The notes under the pieces were generated by a model. It was given only the letters and a program-made list of their open reading frames with translations. It was not told the origin of the DNA and did not search any database. Shown in pieces: positions 13,452 through 26,899 of a stretch of 64,000 nucleotides of DNA. Source of the stretch: Nosema muscidifuracis (taxonomy: Eukaryota; Microsporidia; Nosematidae); the NCBI GenBank assembly GCA_028335825.1, contig JAIOKI010000006.1, positions 1-64,000 on the forward strand. The letters are read 5' to 3'. Numbering within the stretch: the stretch's first letter is position 1; every line of letters starts with the position of its first letter. A program made the translations under genes and the position numbers.

Positions 13452-14420
13452 ATGAAGATTATACATAGCATAATAAATGTGTTACTTTATACAATCAAAT
13501 TATAGTAGAATTCAGAAGTAATTTAAATACTCCAGAAAACCTTAATATATACATTAGTAGAACACTCACCATATTAGATACAACAAGTGAAGATGTATCA
13601 ATTGAGAAATCTATAAAATATAAATAAGTTTAATTATTTTTTTAAATTAATTTATATATAAGTAATCATATATTGTAAACTCTTACTAAAAATCTAATTT
13701 TTATAATTTTATTCTTTTGAAAAGATGATCCATATAATATTATAAGAAATAGATTTAGCCCATCACTATATAGAAAATTTTATAATATTATATTGACATA
13801 CTAAATATTATTTAAATTATACTTTCTTAATGTTTATTGTGGAGATTTAAGTCAGATTAAACATATTGATTTTAATATTCTAGATTAAACTTTTTTGTTC
13901 TCAGAACAAGTATGTAATTTTATTATTATGGTTAACAATATATAAATGTCAAATTTTAAACTTTTTATATATATGGATACTATTTCGTTAAAAGATTAAT
14001 TCACATATGTCTGTATCTTCCACAGTAAAGAAGTATTGGTCGAGAATAAATATCTAAACATGTAAGAAAATAATTTCAATTTATAAATCAATGACATTAT
14101 GAATCAGTCAATCTTTAATTTTCTAGCTTAAATGAATATACTCATACTAAATATAAAAAATTATCCTTATATCTTTGAACAACAAACTTTTAATGTTAAA
14201 TAATTATATAATGAATGATCATCTACTGACGTATTTTGGCTAATAGAAGGTGTTGAGAAATAAATGAAATACATCAATGATATAATAAAATTACTAAAAT
14301 TTATTGAGATGAATCATAGTGAAGATATTACTAATAGATTTTCATATCACAAATATAATATCAAAGAGATATAATAATAAAGACTTATGAAGAAAACAAT
14401 AAAGGTAAGTTTTTAGATGA
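13452..14420 (+). pseudogene. Decayed putative secreted-protein gene
   Basis: Starts at ATG 13452 with a hydrophobic leader (MKIIHSIINVLLYTIKL) that meets stops, then continues in another frame with sensible protein sequence (VEFRSNLNTPENLNIYISR, ending at 13626). Further coding-like pieces follow to about 14420, including WLIEGVEK and KLLKFIEMNHSEDITNR. Several stops and shifts separate them. No family is recognised. The leader suggests the ancestor was secreted. Confidence 0.35.
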
Positions 14421-14617
14421 TATCTTTGAGTGTGTATTAAGAAAATACATTTTGTATTTTATATCATTGAAATAATTTCTATACTTCTAGAATATTATAT
14501 CCATTCAATATATTTCTCTAACTTTCATTGATATCATGATTTAAAATAATTATTATCCTTCTTACTTTTTTAATATTTAATGATGTGGTTATTAGTAAAA
14601 ATATTAAGTCTAATTAT

Positions 14618-15538
14618 TTAATAATAATATTTTGGAAGGTCTTTACAAATATATCTATATACAATCACAATTAAATTATAAGTTATTATAGCCATCATAC
14701 TAAATATCATTATAAACATTATCCAATTTGTTCCACATATATTTAAAGATAAAGACAGGATATATAAATAACAGATATAACTAGAGAATACAAATATCTC
14801 CTTCAAAGATAATCTACTCAAAATTCCAACAATAAATCCTAAAATAAATAATGATACTATTATTAACATGTATATATTCCATAACATAAATATCTGTACA
14901 ACTCCAACTAATAATATAAATAGCAAGTCGATCTTTGGATTGAATTTTTCTTTTTGACTTATACTTCTATTAAGTAAAGTCATAAATATATAAAAAACGA
15001 ATAATACGTTTAATATACATAACAAATATATATTCTCTAATTCTATACAGTAAATTATCATATAACTACTAATAGAATAATTTAAAGCTATAAATGATAC
15101 AATATTCATGCATCTTCTCAATTCATCAGTATCTCCTATTTTCCTAATTAACATAAGACTTTTAGGAATTAAAGATAAGATGAAAATCACTGTTGATGTA
15201 TTTACAACTACAATCAGAAATTTATAAGGTATCATATGCAATAATAAAAATCCTATTAAATTAAGAGCAATTATAGTAATAAAACTAAGAATATTTATAT
15301 GATTACATAAAGAGATAAAGCCAAAATGATACCTTATCGAAGTCAATAAAGATATTGATATATCTCCATATAAATCATAAAAAGATCTACTTGTATTATT
15401 ACGAAGTAATTTGTATGCACTATTAATAGTATATGCATTACAATTACTGTTGCTTACCTTAATGATATTGCAGTATGCCTTTTTGATTTCATCTTGAGTG
15501 GCATTTTTGTTGCATTTTAGAATATCATATAGCTGCAT
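14618..15538 (-). CDS. Multi-pass membrane protein with a degenerate J domain (306 aa)
   Basis: The N-terminal 60 residues read as a J domain: LYDILKCNKNATQDEIKKAY at residues 3-22 matches helices I-II and AYKLLRNNTSRSFYDLYG near 42-59 matches helices III-IV. The HPD tripeptide between them, needed to stimulate Hsp70 ATPase in DnaJ proteins, is absent; the loop reads VSNSNCN. The remaining 240 residues are about eight hydrophobic segments separated by short charged loops, so the protein is probably integral to the ER or another endomembrane. Membrane J proteins act in ER import and folding; without HPD this one may be a scaffold or may bind without activating. ATG at 15538 is fixed by TTACCCTTA immediately upstream. 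Frame is intact over its whole length, which argues for selection in an otherwise decayed region. Confidence 0.8.
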   Translation of the reverse strand: MQLYDILKCNKNATQDEIKKAYCNIIKVSNSNCNAYTINSAYKLLRNNTSRSFYDLYGDISISLLTSIRYHFGFISLCNHINILSFITIIALNLIGFLLLHMIPYKFLIVVVNTSTVIFILSLIPKSLMLIRKIGDTDELRRCMNIVSFIALNYSISSYMIIYCIELENIYLLCILNVLFVFYIFMTLLNRSISQKEKFNPKIDLLFILLVGVVQIFMLWNIYMLIIVSLFILGFIVGILSRLSLKEIFVFSSYICYLYILSLSLNICGTNWIMFIMIFSMMAIITYNLIVIVYRYICKDLPKYYY

Positions 15539-15547
15539 TAAGGGTAA
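15539..15547 (-). promoter_or_regulatory. CCC start motif of the J-domain gene
   Basis: TTACCCTTA runs directly into the ATG on the minus strand; a strong example of the motif. Confidence 0.65.
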
Positions 15548-17170
15548 GCATCAATGAAATTATTTATAGAATAAATATCAATTTGTTTATTTTTAATTTG
15601 TTGTTATTTACAAATTTATTAATTATTATCTAAATTTCAGATCGATATATCTCTTATGATAAAGAGAAGTTTAATGAAACAATATTATCAAAATTCATAT
15701 TTTTAATTATGATCTTTTATATTAAAATATTAAATAAATTAATTACATAATAATATAAAAGATACGTACAAATTAGATATATATTTATGATTTTAAAATA
15801 AAAAGCATTTACTTTTTTTTTAAATATTATAACTAATATTAATCTTATGTAAGAACAATGAATACATGATATACTATCAAATGATTCATTAATAAATTAT
15901 AATAAAAATATATTTCTACGACATTTATTAATTGTTATATAAAATTTAATCTTCATTATTATACAAATATAGTTATGATCACAAGTTGCATAAATAGAAT
16001 TTTAGACTTATAAATATATTTTCTATTTTAAGTGTATACCAGTATCTTATTCTTTATAATTTTATTAGATTATTTCACTTCTCGTTTTGAGTAATTCTGA
16101 TAAATATATTCTGCATTCATATTTCAACGATATGCTCTCAAGAATCTAGTTATATTTTTAATTATGTATTTATTTAAGTCTCAATTATATACTAAATCTG
16201 TACATGTTAATAATCTCTTGATACTAGTTGGTTTTAAATGATCACGACGAGTTGGGAAAAAAATTTACAATTTTTTAATTTGAAACAGATATATTGAATT
16301 TAAAGATATTGATTTTTATTTATGAGCTGATATTAAAATGATACTGATCTATTATGAAAATCGAAAATAGTACAGTATAAATATGATTAAATAACAAATT
16401 CATTTTTATAAAGTTTTATATGAAATTCTATTTAGCTCAATGATGAATAAACCAGTAATTCACTTTTTTATATGTTTCATTATTACAAATCTCTTTATCT
16501 AATTCAGTAGCTTATTTTCTATAAATTAAACATAAGATATAAGATTTCTTGTATCAATCAATTTCCAAAATAAATTATATTCTTTTATATCTAACCTAAT
16601 TATCTATATATTATTTAAAAATTAAATATCTTCAAAAAAAGTTAACTTTCATTTCTACTCTATATTACATAAAATATATTTCAATTTATAATCAAAATTA
16701 TACAGCTTAATTAAACATTAATTTTTTCATATTTCAAAGAATGTATTGTAATAACATCAGATTTTTATTTTTAAAAAATTAATGAATTACTAGATTTTAA
16801 AAATAATTATTTTATTGTCTTATATATTAATGAAAAGACTCATTATAAATCATTTTATATATTATTAAAAATAATGTGAATTATACTAGAATAAATTAGA
16901 TTATATATATCATTTTTAAAATTAACTAAACAATATTTTAGATAAAGTAATACTATATATAAGTTGATATAAGAAGAAAACTTAATGTAAGATATAAATT
17001 TTTGAGAAATTACATCATTATATTAAATCCTCAATTTATAGTAAATTTAAATAATTATCCATTTTAAACTAATCTATATACCATTTCCAGATTTGTCATC
17101 TAAACTAAAAATATTTTTTAAAATAGTAAATTAAATTTTAAAAAGTTTAATGTTAAACATTATAACTATA
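15548..17170. other. Divergent intergenic region, gene-free
   Basis: 1.6 kb between the divergently transcribed J-domain and hydrolase genes. No frame, repeat or RNA recognised. Confidence 0.5.
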
Positions 17171-17178
17171 TTACCCAT
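17171..17178 (+). promoter_or_regulatory. CCC start motif of the hydrolase gene
   Basis: TTACCCAT directly precedes the ATG at 17179 and settles the start. Confidence 0.65.
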
Positions 17179-17925
17179 ATGAAAAAGATAAATAGATTTT
17201 TTATATTTGTTATAAATTTATTATTTATTTCAAACTTTACATTATTTGTTATACAACGTAAAATACTCTTTACAATGAAGAGACCTGTAGTCATGGAAGT
17301 ACGTACTATTTATAACAATATTGATATTTATTTGTTTGATAAAAATAGTTCTACAGATATTATATTCTTCCATGGTTCAATCATTTCAGGTGTTATTTAT
17401 AAAAAGTTATTGCAAGATATGGCTGATAAAACTAATCATAATGTTTTATCATTCAATATGAGGGGTGTATTTAATTCTAGAGGTGTACCATCAGAAAAAG
17501 GAATACGAAATGAAGTCAATTTATTTTCTGATTTTGTAAAGAAAAGGGGTAAAAAATTAATAGTTTTTGGCCAATCACTTGGTTGTTGTTTAGCTATCCA
17601 ATTTAGTAGACTGATGAAATGTACAAAAGTTATTTTAGAGAATCCTTTTATTGATTATAAATCAGTTATTAAGTATAAATTTTATTCTTCTATATTTTCA
17701 TATCTAGTAGTAGATACATGGAAGAATACAGATATCAAATATTTAGAAAATGTCTTATTTCTCTTAAGTGATAAAGATACTCTTATAAATAATTCAGAAG
17801 GTCTACAGTTGGCTAATATGGCACATAATAGTTCTATACAATATTTGAAAAGAAGTACTCATTTTGATGCTGCTAGAAATCCAGAGTATTATTCTTTTAT
17901 AATATCATACCTCAATAAAATATAA
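17179..17925 (+). CDS. Alpha/beta hydrolase, BEM46/ABHD type (248 aa)
   Basis: Serine hydrolase of the alpha/beta fold. After an N-terminal membrane anchor (residues 5-26, FFIFVINLLFISNFTLFVI) come the oxyanion-side HG motif (HGS, residues 65-67), the NMRG segment typical of the BEM46/ABHD13/ABHD17 group (about 93-96), the nucleophile elbow GQSLG (131-135, Ser133), an acid in LLSDKDTLI (Asp200 most likely) and the catalytic histidine in STHFD (His228). All three catalytic positions are present, so it is probably active. ABHD17 relatives remove palmitate from proteins, and fungal BEM46 acts at ER and plasma membrane in polarity; the substrate here is unknown. Length is close to the compact microsporidian norm. 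It is the clearest conserved gene in the window, on the plus strand, divergent from the J-domain gene. Confidence 0.9.
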   Translation: MKKINRFFIFVINLLFISNFTLFVIQRKILFTMKRPVVMEVRTIYNNIDIYLFDKNSSTDIIFFHGSIISGVIYKKLLQDMADKTNHNVLSFNMRGVFNSRGVPSEKGIRNEVNLFSDFVKKRGKKLIVFGQSLGCCLAIQFSRLMKCTKVILENPFIDYKSVIKYKFYSSIFSYLVVDTWKNTDIKYLENVLFLLSDKDTLINNSEGLQLANMAHNSSIQYLKRSTHFDAARNPEYYSFIISYLNKI

Positions 17926-18274
17926 TTTTATATTAATATCACATATAGCAGGGTTAACAATATTTTTACAACATATACAAATAGTCAAGATAAATATAAA
18001 TTACAGAAAATAGATCAATTATATAAATAGAAGTATTTGAGAAAAATATCAACTTATATAATTATTTAATTAAAAAACTTTTGAATTATTTATTAACTAT
18101 CTAATTCTATTTATTGATATAATAACTTAAAACATTAAATATTTTAATCTTAAACAAATCATAACTGTATCATTTAAATTTACATGATTTTTTTGAATAA
18201 TTATCAATTTTATTTTAAAACAGTTTTTTTGTTCATAATAAGTATAAAATAATTAACTTATATAAACAATCAAA
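17926..18274. other. AT-rich spacer
   Basis: Downstream of the hydrolase; nothing recognised. Confidence 0.45.
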
Positions 18275-18890
18275 ATGACACCATCATGTGTTCTTAAACT
18301 CATAGTTGAAGAAAATGACAAATTATTACTAGCTGATCAATATTCTACTACTGATGATATTATTACATTAAATATGTAATTTTAATACTCAACTATCTAG
18401 TAGTATTAAATTCACTATCAATTGATACCTGTTATCTAAATTATATATCATATAGTACTTAGGAGGAGTACAAATTTTATAGAAATAGTATGGGTAAAAA
18501 ATTAAATGTAGTAGAAGGATCAAATAATGCTAAAGATAAAGTTAAAATTGACGTAAAAGATACAAAGAATAGTGGTGAAAATGACATTTCAAAAACTATA
18601 GATACAGTTTAAGTTGACATAGAAAAAAAATAAAGATACTAATATTGTAGAAGGAACAAATGTTATTGTTGAAATGATGAGTGGATAAAACCAAGAAAAT
18701 ATAACAAAAATAAAACGTAAAAATACATCAATCATTTAACTTTAATATTGTTAGTATCAAAGAAAGGTGATTTAGAATATGGTTATAACTATTCAAAGTC
18801 TATCATTATAATAACAGAAATAGGGAAGAGAAATAATCTTTTAAAAATAATGAGTGAAACATTTCTACAATAAACTATATATATATAATA
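18275..18890 (+). pseudogene. Decayed gene relic with repeated VEG segments
   Basis: Three open pieces in the plus direction: ATG 18275 to TAA 18379 (34 aa, MTPSCVLKLIVEENDKLLLA and onward), ATG 18490 to TAA 18610 (40 aa, MGKKLNVVEGSNNAKDKVKI and onward) and a third piece to about 18870 containing LLVSKKGDLEYGYNYSKS and LLKIMSETFLQ. NVVEGSNN in the second piece is echoed by NIVEGTNV shortly after the stop, suggesting an ancestral internal repeat. No start motif and no recognised family. Composition is clearly more protein-like than the surroundings. Confidence 0.35.
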
Positions 18891-21137
18891 TTTAACTTTT
18901 CTTATTTTAATTTATCTTCTTTCTTCTTGTATGAGTAAAAAAATTATATTAAATTTATATCATTTTAATCTTTTTAAATTGATCTATTAAATATAAAAAT
19001 TAAATTATTTTTATCATTAATTTACTTAATATTATTTTTAATTAAATATCTATATGATAAATTTATTAGCATGAATATTTGATCAATGAGTTGTTAATTT
19101 CAAAACACATAAATAATTCTTTAGTCAGTATTTTAATGCTTAAATAAATTAATACAATTATTAAATAATAAATGTTTGTGTAATTATTTGACAATACAAC
19201 ATTTATTAATAAGATTATATCTAAGTAGTAGGGTAAAAATATTTTCTAATAATTTTTTTATAAAAATAACCCTTCATTTACTTTCTCTTTACAATTGTTA
19301 TAATTATAGATTAGAGACTCATACAAAGAATATAAAATAACTGATAATTTGAAAGATACTTTTTTATGCTTTTAAGATAAATATATAAAGTGAAATATTC
19401 TTGTTGAAAATATATCATTTCTCATATAATATATAACTATATTTTTACACAAATACTAGAATAGTATCATTCTTCACATCTAAATATCAAGATAATTTAC
19501 AGACTTTTTCGAGATATTCCTTTGTCACATTGGATATTCAAATAAGAATATAGAGAAGAGTTTTAATTTTTAATTATTTCCTCTACTTAAGAAATTCACT
19601 ATTAAATATGTAAGTGACAAAATTTAACATTCTTTATAATTATTTCTAGTATATGCATAATATTGAATATTCTATAAATTTAAGAGATGTTATACTTCAC
19701 CTGATATTATCCTATGTGTCTCTACTCTATACCATTATTAGATGATATTAAAATTATTATTAATAACCATCTCATGATAAAGTAGATAGATGATTCAATA
19801 AAATATTAGATTTGTTAATCGAACCTTTGATTAGACTAGAAGATAATTTTTAGTGTAATCCTATTTATTTTGTTTCATACTATATTATATATTCAAAATC
19901 ATTTATATCTTTATCTTAATACTAACCATGTTAGAATATAATAGTGTCTTTATAATAAGAAAATATTGTTATTGTTCATATCTTTATTTTTTACTTGTTT
20001 AATTGGATTATATCATATATATTAAATATGCTTCAGTTCACAACTTCTGACTTCTTATTTTCAATGGGGGTTCATCTTCTTACATTGGTTTTTATGAAAT
20101 TTATATTTTAAGACAAATAATAGAATTCTTTACATTGAAGATAATGTAATCTTATTTTTAGAATTCATCTAAATGAAAATATTACAGATGATTAAATAAA
20201 TTATGTTTCGAATAATTTCAAATTTAAAATTATTATTATAATAATAATTAGATTGATCATAAATTAATTTGTAATTCTTTTTTAATAATAGAAATAAACT
20301 AAAAAACATAACTTAGATTAATAAATAAAAGCATTAACACAAATATACAGAAACTTATAAAATATTGATTTTTATGTTTTATACAAATGAATCTAAAAAG
20401 TTGATAAGAAATAAAAGACTTTGTAAATTTACAAAAATATCAATATGAAATGAAAGAATTTTTGTTTATTAAAATAAATAGTTCAAACAATTTTACTGAT
20501 TTATGTAACATGAAAGTATTATTTACACTAATAATATTTAAATTATTTTTTATTTAAATGATAAATTAACCATCTTCTATGTTCATAAAATAAGCTACTA
20601 GTCATAGAAATATTATTTTATATTTTCTTTTACTCATATGAAATTCAATCTTTAATTGAGCTATTTTCTGATTTTTGACATCATATTCTGTTTTTATGTT
20701 TTCTAATTTATCTACATCTATACATATTGTAAATTTTTTATTATATCATCCTAATTTACATAAAGAATATTATTTTGTATTTTAATGTGTTTATCAATTA
20801 AAATTTTTTAATTAAAAACATTCTCTTATATTTGATCTAGATTTATAAAAGATAATTAAAGTTTTAATTTATTATTATTGTATTTGAAAATTAATTTTAT
20901 AATATTATATATTAGAAAAGCTTATCATTAATTGAAAAATTGTTCGATCATTATAATACATGAAAATTGAATTAATTTTTTCTATTTATATTAATACAAT
21001 TATGTATATAAAAAAGTATTATTTCAATGTTTTTTCTGTAATAAATTGATAGTTTTCAGAATTTGATTATTGAAAGAAATTTAGATATTTTTATTAAGTG
21101 ATTAATTAAAAGAATTACATAAATTTGTATATTTTAG
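18891..21137. other. 2.2 kb gene-free AT-rich stretch
   Basis: Nothing supported on either strand. A somewhat less AT-rich patch near 20030-20090 contains no usable frame. Confidence 0.45.
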
Positions 21138-21144
21138 ATCCATA

Positions 21145-22472
21145 ATGTATTTGATAACTTTATACTTCTTGATTATATTTAGTACTAGAAATTGTTCTGA
21201 TGAGATGTATGTAATAAAAGAGATCCTTCCGAGTAAAGATTATATACTCATTGATTTAGGATCTCTAGATGAATCTGATTTTATTACTGATAAGATAGAT
21301 AATTATGAAAATAATTCAGTTATACGCTATGAGATATTAGAAAGTTACAATGTTATTGATGATTATCTTTCTTTAAATACATATATTGACAATCTTGATC
21401 AAAATATAGATAACAATTCTGTTACTTTACCAAATCAATCTCATGAGAACAAACCAGTTAATCTTTCAAATTTTAATAACACAAATATTATTCCAATAGA
21501 TGAGTTTATTAAGTTCAATAAGATTATATGTATGTTTCATAATGATATAGAACAAATCAAATTACAGTTAAAATATTTATTGAATTTAATAAACACTAAG
21601 AATAATTTTTATGTAGTTTATAAAGATATATTATTAAATTCAATGAAGAACTATAAGTTTTTACCAAAAATCTTTCATATTGATAGATTTGATAATACTG
21701 ATGATATTTATGATAGTATTGATTTAATATTTAAATATATGAACTTTATGAAAGAATTTGATTTTAGTAAATTTAATCTATCACATTTCTGCAACTTTGA
21801 TGGTAAAAATGAATTATACCGAATCATTATTAAATTTACAACCATGGATAAATTCAACTTATCTATTTTTTCATTTAGTAAATATAACGTCTCATTTTTA
21901 GATAAAATAACAAAAGATGTTTATCAAGAAATGAATGATAAGAAAATATCTAAAGAAAAATTAATTTCATGTATAATAGAAAGTATAAATAATATTGAAG
22001 ACTCTTTAGACAAAATTATACTTTACAAATGTTTTTCGATATTCTTATAAAGAATAATATTTATTGTTTAATTAGACTTTTACTTCATATAATAATGTAT
22101 TATAGAGAGGGCAAAGTTTATTTAATAAATACTAATATTTATTTTTTATTAGACAGATTATCATATTTAATTATATGTTGTAATCCTCAGTTGAATATAA
22201 ATCTAAAATGTATTTTAAAATATAAAAATAATAAAATTTTAAAATTGTATTCAGATTACTATCTAACAAAATCAAAAGATTTATTAAGAGAAAATATCGA
22301 AATCTATGGATTAATTTTAAATTTGATAAATGAAAATCAAACAAATGATTATCGTAACCTATATGATATAGTAATTAATAGTCATTTCTCCAACAATATA
22401 GCAATTAAATTTATGTCAAACATGATAATGCAAGGTGTAATAAAGATATTAGAAGATAATAAAATACTTTAA
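21145..22472 (+). CDS. Putative secreted protein, split by one frameshift (about 442 aa)
   Basis: Unrecognised. ATG at 21145 follows GATCCATA, a weak start motif. MYLITLYFLIIFSTRNCS is a signal peptide. An acidic, asparagine-rich region follows (residues about 20-115), then a helical body with phenylalanine-rich stretches (FDFSKFNLSHFCNFDGKN). This frame ends at 22050, but the +1 frame opens at once (from 22029) and runs another 147 codons with the same character to TAA at 22472. The switch falls at a run of five T at 22032-22036; one extra T would give a single frame of 442 codons. So this is either one gene with a homopolymer indel (assembly error or young mutation) or two overlapping frames. 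I favour one gene. The C-terminal part is helical (LLRENIEIYGLILNLINEN), with no clear membrane anchor. Confidence 0.65.
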
Positions 22473-24880
22473 TTGATGATTTTGTAGTTCTATAGTTATT
22501 ATCATATTACTTTAATATCAATCAATTATTGATTATTTTTAATTTTTCAAATAACACAAAATAGATTTAATTCATTATTATCAACTATCTATTATTATAT
22601 ATGGTTGAAATATTTAGAAATAAATTCATTATGGTACTGCTTTGAATTCATCCAGTGGCGAAGATTGATCCAAGTATATTTCAAAATATAAGGTATTTTT
22701 AAGCATAGAAGAATCCCATGATAATTAATGTTAATGTTCTATATCTCATCTTCTTGTTTCAAATAAATGCTTGTGATTTTAAAGTATTAGAATAATTCCG
22801 TTATTTTTATCTTTCTTTTGTTGTTATATACTTTCTCATAGTTAAGAGTCTAATTTAATAAACAAAATTAAAGATAAAAATAAATTCGGTAATATCATAA
22901 TTTAATATAGCTAATAAATCTTATTACTCTGATGAAATATTAAGTTCTAACAATTGAATATATTCATAATATAGATTATTTGATTCTATTTCTTTTACTT
23001 ATTATAAATAATAATAAACTTTTAATATTAACATATATAGAATTAATAATTTATAAATATCTGTAAGCTACTAAATTTTAAACTAATTATATAATTAACT
23101 TCTTTGAAATTAAGAAAATATAGAAATCTAATCATCTTTGACATAATAACATATTTTTCTTCTTTGCTTGTATGGAGAAATATTTACTCAAAGAATAACG
23201 AATCAATATAAAACACGAACACAAATTAGTCTTCTACAATAATAACATGAGTTGTCTCTATATATCATTTAATAACACTAACTAACTCTGATATAATCTT
23301 CTTTAATTATCTCATTGATTGTATGTTACAGTTTTTGTTTATGTAAATGAAAGTAAAAATACATTACTATATTGTATAAATCTAATAATTTTATGTAATT
23401 CAGTGTTTCTTTTATGGATGTTTTTTTTAAAAACTTTTATTATAATGAAATAGATATTATAAATAGTAAAAATTTTATATTTTATAGCCTTGTATCATTA
23501 ATATTTTGTCTTTTAAATATACTTTTTTATTTGAATCTATCAAATTATTATATTGAGAATCATCACTTTTGATGCATGTTAATATTTCTTTCTAGGTTGC
23601 TTAAACAAATATCTTAGTATGAAAAAAACAATTTTCTATTAGATAGTCTAATCAAAACTGTCTTTTAATGTAGATATATTTTTTAATTATTTATATATTA
23701 TAATTCATTAGTAATAAATAATATTTAGTAAATGTTTAAGAGTATACGTGAAAAAATAACTTTTTATTTCCAGAGATTTAATATTAACCATCTTAAAATT
23801 TTATTTAGAATATATCTATAAGTGTTGAACTGGTCAAAACTGTAATCGAGTAGAAAGTTGAGTTATTAAGTAAATTAACTCTTCAACATTTCTTTTTTTA
23901 GTATTATTTATATTTACACATGTCAACAAAATACTTTTGTAAACTTTATATAAAACTTATAGATTTGCTATATTTCTCAATCAATATATTGATTAACCTA
24001 TATTAATTACTTATCTAATAATTTTTGTAAAAGATATCTTGGCTTTAAACTGACAAAGTATAAATTTATTCTTTAATGAGTATCTTATCAATTCCATTGC
24101 AAAGATTTCATATAGAAAATAATTATAAAAAGGTTTTTCTTTAACCAGAGCATAGCATCATCAGAATTTTTACAAAATAGAAGACAATTAATCTTTAAGG
24201 TCTTATTTTATAGATTCTTTGGAATATTCAAAATAAAATTCTCATTTATATAAGCTAAGAAATATATTAATTCCATTCTTTAAATTTAAAAATCAATGAT
24301 ATTACATAACTTAATACAATTATATGTTAAATATATTTTTTCCGTTTTCTTAAACTCTAAAATAAATATAGTCTAAAAAAGATAAATGATACCTAAAGGG
24401 GTTAAGAAATATTATTTAACTCAAAATAAAATAAATTTTAGTTTATCATACAATTATGTGTATTGTGTCTAAACGAATATTAAATTCAATTTCTATAAAT
24501 TTTATTTTAAGTAGTCTAAATTAAATTTTAATTATATCTATCTCGTTTTTTCTTAATATGATTAAATAAATGTTGTTAGACAAAAATACATTTAATTTTA
24601 CATGTGTTTGTAAAATTAAAAATATTAACTCAATAAATTCTATACTTAAATTAAACCTCTACTTTTTAATTAAATTTAATATTCTAATCTATTAAAGTAT
24701 TCAAAATTTTACATCTATTTTGAGATTAATTTTCAAGAATTCAATTATACTTACATGCTTATATCATATTTTAATTCTAGTTTCAATTATTTAAAAATGT
24801 CGAAACATAAATACAATATACTAGTTAACCACACTACATCAATTTATAAAAATAAGTTAAGAATTATATTGTATGTGTTC
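22473..24880. other. 2.4 kb gene-free AT-rich stretch
   Basis: No gene, RNA or repeat recognised. Confidence 0.45.
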
Positions 24881-26880
24881 ACTTGAGATAAATTAATAAC
24901 AAACTTTGAACGATGATATAGAAAAAACTAAAGATAGATGATTAGACTTAGAAATTATACAGATAAAAGTCATCAAGATGATTTAATAGAGATCAACACT
25001 TATAAGCATCCGAAGAGCAAGTTATAAAAATTTTAGTAATGATAAGAAGAGATTTAAGATAAATGAAACTTCAAATCTAAGAAGGTTGATAACGTGATTC
25101 TATATCTAAATGAATAAAATTTATCTGCTGAAAAATAATTAAGATTGTTAATTCATTTTGTAAAAAAAACAAAATAATTAATGTCTAAAATTGATCAAAA
25201 TTTATTTTTCAAGTTCAATTATAATAATTAATATATTTATTAAATTTTAAACTAATTTTTATAACATTTGTTGTAATGCACCAATAATGATATAAAATTT
25301 ACATACCTTATAAAAAATAAACTATTATGAATTAAAATATTCTACATATGAAAATCGATGATTTCGCAAAACACTTGACAAATTTAGTCTTATATTATGT
25401 AATTCTATATGATAAACTGATAGAAAGAAACAAGTCTTTGTATAGATGATTATTTTTATAGGTACCAATATAATAATCTCTTGGAAATACTTCAATACAA
25501 TTTATATAATAAAGTGGTTGGTATATGCAAACTACAAATTTCAATGATTTCTTAAATTTCTAATATAGAGCAATACTTGCTGATTCATCATTTATTTCAG
25601 CAAATGAAATCTATACTAGTGTTTTTAGAACCCTTTGTGACATTATGAGTTTGGTTCTGTCATAATGACAAGATGTATCATTGGTATTGTAAATGTCTCT
25701 ATTATAAGATAAAGTCTAATAGTATGCTATTTACTAGTATTCAAGATTTAACTATTTTTTATATTACTTAATTAATTTCAACAGATGGTAGAAGATTATT
25801 CTTAAATAGAGGATTAGATTGAGAAAAGAAGATTGTTGATTGTAATATAGAATATTAAATAGAATTTTTATTGATGAGAATTTTAAGTGGTTATATGAAG
25901 CATATGTCATACATAGAGATTTCAATAAACAAAGTTTTACTATGGTATATTATTGTTTTTCGAATAAAAATGAATAAATTTATGTTAATGTCTTCAAAAT
26001 AATTAATCCTTTTTGGTTAATCACCAAGTAGATTTTCTCAATTTCTCAAATTACAGGTCTCTTCTTTTCATTGTAGATAGACTACATGAAGATGTGTTCA
26101 GAGTTTAGAATTTGTTTCATAATATAACCAACACGGACATTTTTTCATACTTGGTATTGATGATCACTTCTTCAGCTCTAGTTATAATTGATAAATCTTG
26201 GAATTACATAAGTATTTTATATATTTTTATGATGAAAACTTATTAAATTATGTAAAAAAGAAATTGTAGATCATTGTTTGATAGAGAAATATAATACTTT
26301 TCAAGTGGAGATAATAATGCTGACTAATGATATTCTTAAAATTGAATAATCTAATTAATTTTACTTTCTTGGTGGTTCTATATACTCAGAGATATTCAAA
26401 TATTGAATAAAGTAGAAATAAATAGAATGATTACAGGATTAAAGTCATAAATAGAAAGAAATAATATGTTGATTATGAAAGCGAAAATATGAGATTATAA
26501 TAGATCTTTTATTACATGTCTAATTAAGTCAAAAGAACTTCTGTGTGGTTTGAAAAGACCAATTATATTAAATGTTAAATATTTTTTATGGTATTATTTT
26601 TTAGATATTTTGAGGGTTTTGTGAAATAACAAACAAATAAAAAATAAAATTACCCCTATGTTTATTGATATTTTATATACATAATACAAAGCTCTAATAT
26701 CAAATATCTTAATTTATATCATGAAGAAAAACAAATGATGACTTATCAATAAAGAAATAATTCAACTTATGTTTGATAACATTTATGATATATTGATAAT
26801 GAATTCTAAATTTGATGAAACATTTATAGATGATGATTTTATGCTGAGATAATATCTATTTTATAGTAATGAAGTTAAGT
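24881..26880 (+). other. Decayed coding-like tract of unknown origin
   Basis: Less AT-rich than its flanks, with short protein-like pieces in the plus direction separated by many stops (for example TDKSHQDDLIEINTYKHPK near 24960 and ADSSFISANEIYTSVFR near 25580). A piece near 26150 (ILGIDDHFFSS) faintly recalls the start of a retroelement integrase core. It may be a second retroelement fossil meeting the minus-strand one at 26.9 kb, or a dead host gene. Old and heavily broken. Confidence 0.25.
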
Positions 26881-26899
26881 TTATTGTTCTTAAAATTAT

